In this document: one piece after another, positions 62,521 to 64,000 of the stretch
Layout of the letters: the number at the start of each line of letters is the position of its first letter
Numbering within the stretch: position 1 is the first letter of the stretch
NCBI RefSeq assembly: GCF_000695795.1
Contig: NZ_JNCA01000024.1
Coordinates: forward strand, 27,206-91,205
Length of the DNA stretch: 64,000 bases
Reading direction: 5' to 3'
From: Flavobacterium seoulense
GTDB taxonomy: Bacteria > Bacteroidota > Bacteroidia > Flavobacteriales > Flavobacteriaceae
Translations under genes and position numbers: made by a program
The notes under the pieces: generated by a model
What the model was told of the DNA's origin: nothing
Databases searched by the model: none
Seen by the model: the letters and a program-made list of their open reading frames with translations, nothing else

Positions 62521-62617
62521 ATTTATAATCGAAACTCATTTAACAACATCAGTAACATTTTTAGCATTTAGAGAATAAATCCGTTATATTTACAAATCAA
62601 CCTATTAACCTGAAATT

Positions 62618-63589
62618 ATGAATAAACCAAAATCGTTATCATTTATTGCAACACTATTATTTTCGATAACAGCTGTAAATAATAGCTACTCACAAAATCC
62701 ACTCAACTTTGGCAGTAATATACTAACTGCTGATCCATCAGCACATGTTTGGAAAGACGGTAAAATATACATCTATGCCTCTCATGATGAGGAATGCCAA
62801 AAAGACTTCTTTATGAAAGATTGGCACGCCTTTTCTTCTTCAGACTTAGTAAATTGGACTGATCACGGAGCTATATTTTCTGTTAAAGATTTAACTTGGG
62901 CTGATAATTTTGCTTGGGCTCCGGATTGTGCTTATAAAAATGGTAAATATTATTTCTGCTTTCCTGTAGGTACTGGATTTAAAGATCGGGTAAATCCAAA
63001 AAACAGCACAAAATGGATGGGAATTGGTATTGCTGTGAGCGATTCACCAACAGGGCCATTTAAAGATGCCATTGGAAAACCTTTATGGACAACACCTTAT
63101 GCTAATGATCCTTGTCTTTTCATAGACGATGACGGTAAAGGTTACATTTATTTTAATGGTGGCGGTGATTATTTAGTAGCCGAAATGGCCAATGATTTAC
63201 TTAGTGTAAAAGGAGATATGTACACAATGGATATGGGTGGCTACAAACCTAAAAGAGAAGGTCCATGGGTTTTTAAAAGAAATGGAATTTATTATTACAC
63301 CATGCCCGAAGACAATAGAATTCTTACTTATTACACTGCAAAATCTCCTAAAGGACCATGGAAATACCAAGGAGTTATTATGGATGAAGAAGGAGAAAGC
63401 AACAATCATCACTCAATTGTTGAGTATAAAGGAAAATGGATACTATTTTATCATAGATGGGTCGAAAATAAATCGGAATGCGGAGAAAAACAACGCAAAA
63501 CATGTGCAGAAAATCTCTATTTCAATGAAGACGGTACAATTCAAAAAATTACCAGAACTGACTTAGGAGTTGGAAATACATTCAAATAA
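62618..63589 (+). CDS. Glycoside hydrolase family 43 enzyme
   Basis: A 323-residue secreted enzyme with a signal peptide ending NNSYSQ. It has the five-bladed beta-propeller of GH43. The catalytic base is the Asp of LTADPSAHVW (about residue 39). The pKa-modulating Asp is in YANDPCLFIDDD and the acid Glu is in KREGPWVFKRNG. FAWAPDCAYKNGKYYFCFP is a typical blade. The family attacks arabinose- or xylose-containing glycans. No SusC/SusD pair is adjacent within the window. Confidence 0.9.
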   Translation: MNKPKSLSFIATLLFSITAVNNSYSQNPLNFGSNILTADPSAHVWKDGKIYIYASHDEECQKDFFMKDWHAFSSSDLVNWTDHGAIFSVKDLTWADNFAWAPDCAYKNGKYYFCFPVGTGFKDRVNPKNSTKWMGIGIAVSDSPTGPFKDAIGKPLWTTPYANDPCLFIDDDGKGYIYFNGGGDYLVAEMANDLLSVKGDMYTMDMGGYKPKREGPWVFKRNGIYYYTMPEDNRILTYYTAKSPKGPWKYQGVIMDEEGESNNHHSIVEYKGKWILFYHRWVENKSECGEKQRKTCAENLYFNEDGTIQKITRTDLGVGNTFK

Positions 63590-63603
63590 AATTTAAATTA
63601 TTA

Positions 63604-63706
63604 TGGCGTTCCCCTTTGGGTCGGGCTTTCCGCTGCAAGTCCTCGCCTTGTTTAGCCTAAAAAGACTAAACAAGTCTGTGGGCTATCCGCTTCAATCCCT
63701 AACGCA
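63604..63706. repeat. Dispersed repeat with internal hairpin (type B)
   Basis: Outer parts (GGCGTTCCCCTTTGGGTCGG on the left, GGGCTATCCGCTTCAATCCC on the right) enclose a 9-base stem (CTTGTTTAG 63647-63655, CTAAACAAG 63666-63674). It shares the CCGCT...CCGCTTC layout of the element at 60571-60664. Confidence 0.65.
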
Positions 63707-63740
63707 AACACAACATTCCTAAATAATATCTTCATAAACC

Positions 63741-63774
63741 AAAAAACTCCAACTAGTTATAGTTGGAGTTTTTT
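63741..63774. terminator. Bidirectional terminator
   Basis: AAAAAACTCCAACT (63741-63754) pairs perfectly with 63761-63774 around a 6-base loop. Confidence 0.85.
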
Positions 63775-63795
63775 GTGTTGTACTCAGAGCGGGAC

Positions 63796-64000
63796 CTGTC
63801 ACTTTTACACATCCGACGCTGCTGACGAATAGAGAGGTGTAGACTTCAGTGGTCTAGATAAACTGAAATTAAAAACAACAAAATCATAAAATGGCTTAGA
63901 TTGTTTGAATTAGCCGTAAAAGAACTAAATTCGGATTTGGGTCGTGTACTCATCTCATATACCATTGTCCTCATCCACCTCCTCTCTCCAACCCCCTCCC
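63796..64000. other. Probable Illumina Nextera adapter read-through and noise at a contig end
   Basis: Bases 63796-63828 follow the reverse complement of the Nextera transposase read-1 adapter (mosaic end, then GACGCTGCYGACGA). Bases 63829-63836 (ATAGAGAG) equal the complement of a standard i5 index. Bases 63837-63854 follow the start of the P5 complement. By eye, 52 of 59 positions agree. The rest has no features and ends in a C-rich low-complexity run, as in failed read tails. It should not be annotated as genome. Confidence 0.88.

Noticed and set aside
63855..64000. Possible short genes or regulatory sequence after the adapter match
   Set aside because: This follows adapter sequence and ends in C-rich low complexity, so any pattern there is probably read noise.

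Overview
The window looks like chromosomal DNA of a member of the Flavobacteriaceae, most likely a Flavobacterium. The sequence is strongly AT-rich, classical Shine-Dalgarno sites are mostly absent, and several genes have a TAnnTTTG box (the Bacteroidetes -7 element) just upstream. The gene content is also flavobacterial: a type IX secretion (T9SS) cargo protein, PspC/GIN-domain genes, a DUF5723-OmpA protein, a WbqC protein, a parA-parB-DUF5683-dapB-lepB run, and a TPR-ribH-mutL-rhomboid run.

Layout. 0-1.5 kb: a truncated receiver-like gene, a small GNAT protein and a TIM-barrel protein. 1.8-6.4 kb: a giant secreted LamG protein with a T9SS sorting tail. 6.6-11.9 kb: a four-gene operon (ankyrin protein, DUF2271 protein, PepSY/flavodoxin/FNR membrane reductase, ApbE flavin transferase). 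It reads as an extracytoplasmic flavin-based electron-transfer module, with a Fur-like palindrome in front. 12.5-16.7 kb: DUF4870, PadR, PspC and two GIN-domain proteins, likely an envelope-stress unit. 16.8-20.5 kb: trxB, then a cobalamin riboswitch commanding an NAD-dependent epimerase and a standalone MetE-type methionine synthase, with a divergent Lrp/AsnC regulator. 21-28 kb: tRNA-Pro, parAB, dapB, two tandem signal peptidases and WbqC. 28-36 kb: EEP phosphatase, two rhomboids, mutL, ribH and a TPR protein on the minus strand, then recF. 36-41.8 kb: lipoprotein, rhodanese, DUF2461, two glycosyltransferases, murB and an ECF sigma factor. 41.8-43.8 kb: a small accessory island with one AlbA_2/Schlafen-like ATPase gene, bounded by the two half-arms of a dispersed repeat. 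44-56 kb: nitrate transporter, TonB, lipA, gapA, hybrid histidine kinase, purine nucleoside phosphorylase, lpxK, a broken YoeB toxin with an intact antitoxin, a Nif3-like gene, a zinc-ribbon protein that has lost its zinc ligands, and a hydrolase. 56-63.6 kb: rluF-type pseudouridine synthase, OmpA protein, prfA, MFS transporter, a DUF6265-like lipoprotein and a GH43 glycosidase.

The last ~205 bases are probably not biological. From 63796 the sequence follows the reverse complement of an Illumina Nextera adapter, including an index, with a few errors, and then degenerates into C-rich noise. This suggests the window ends at a contig end.

The best biological leads are the flavinylation operon (with a candidate FMN-acceptor motif in the DUF2271 protein), the B12-riboswitch-controlled MetE-like/epimerase pair, the cassette-like island at 42-43.8 kb, and the signs of gene conversion between the two signal peptidase genes. 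All family assignments come from reading motifs by eye; no database search was run.
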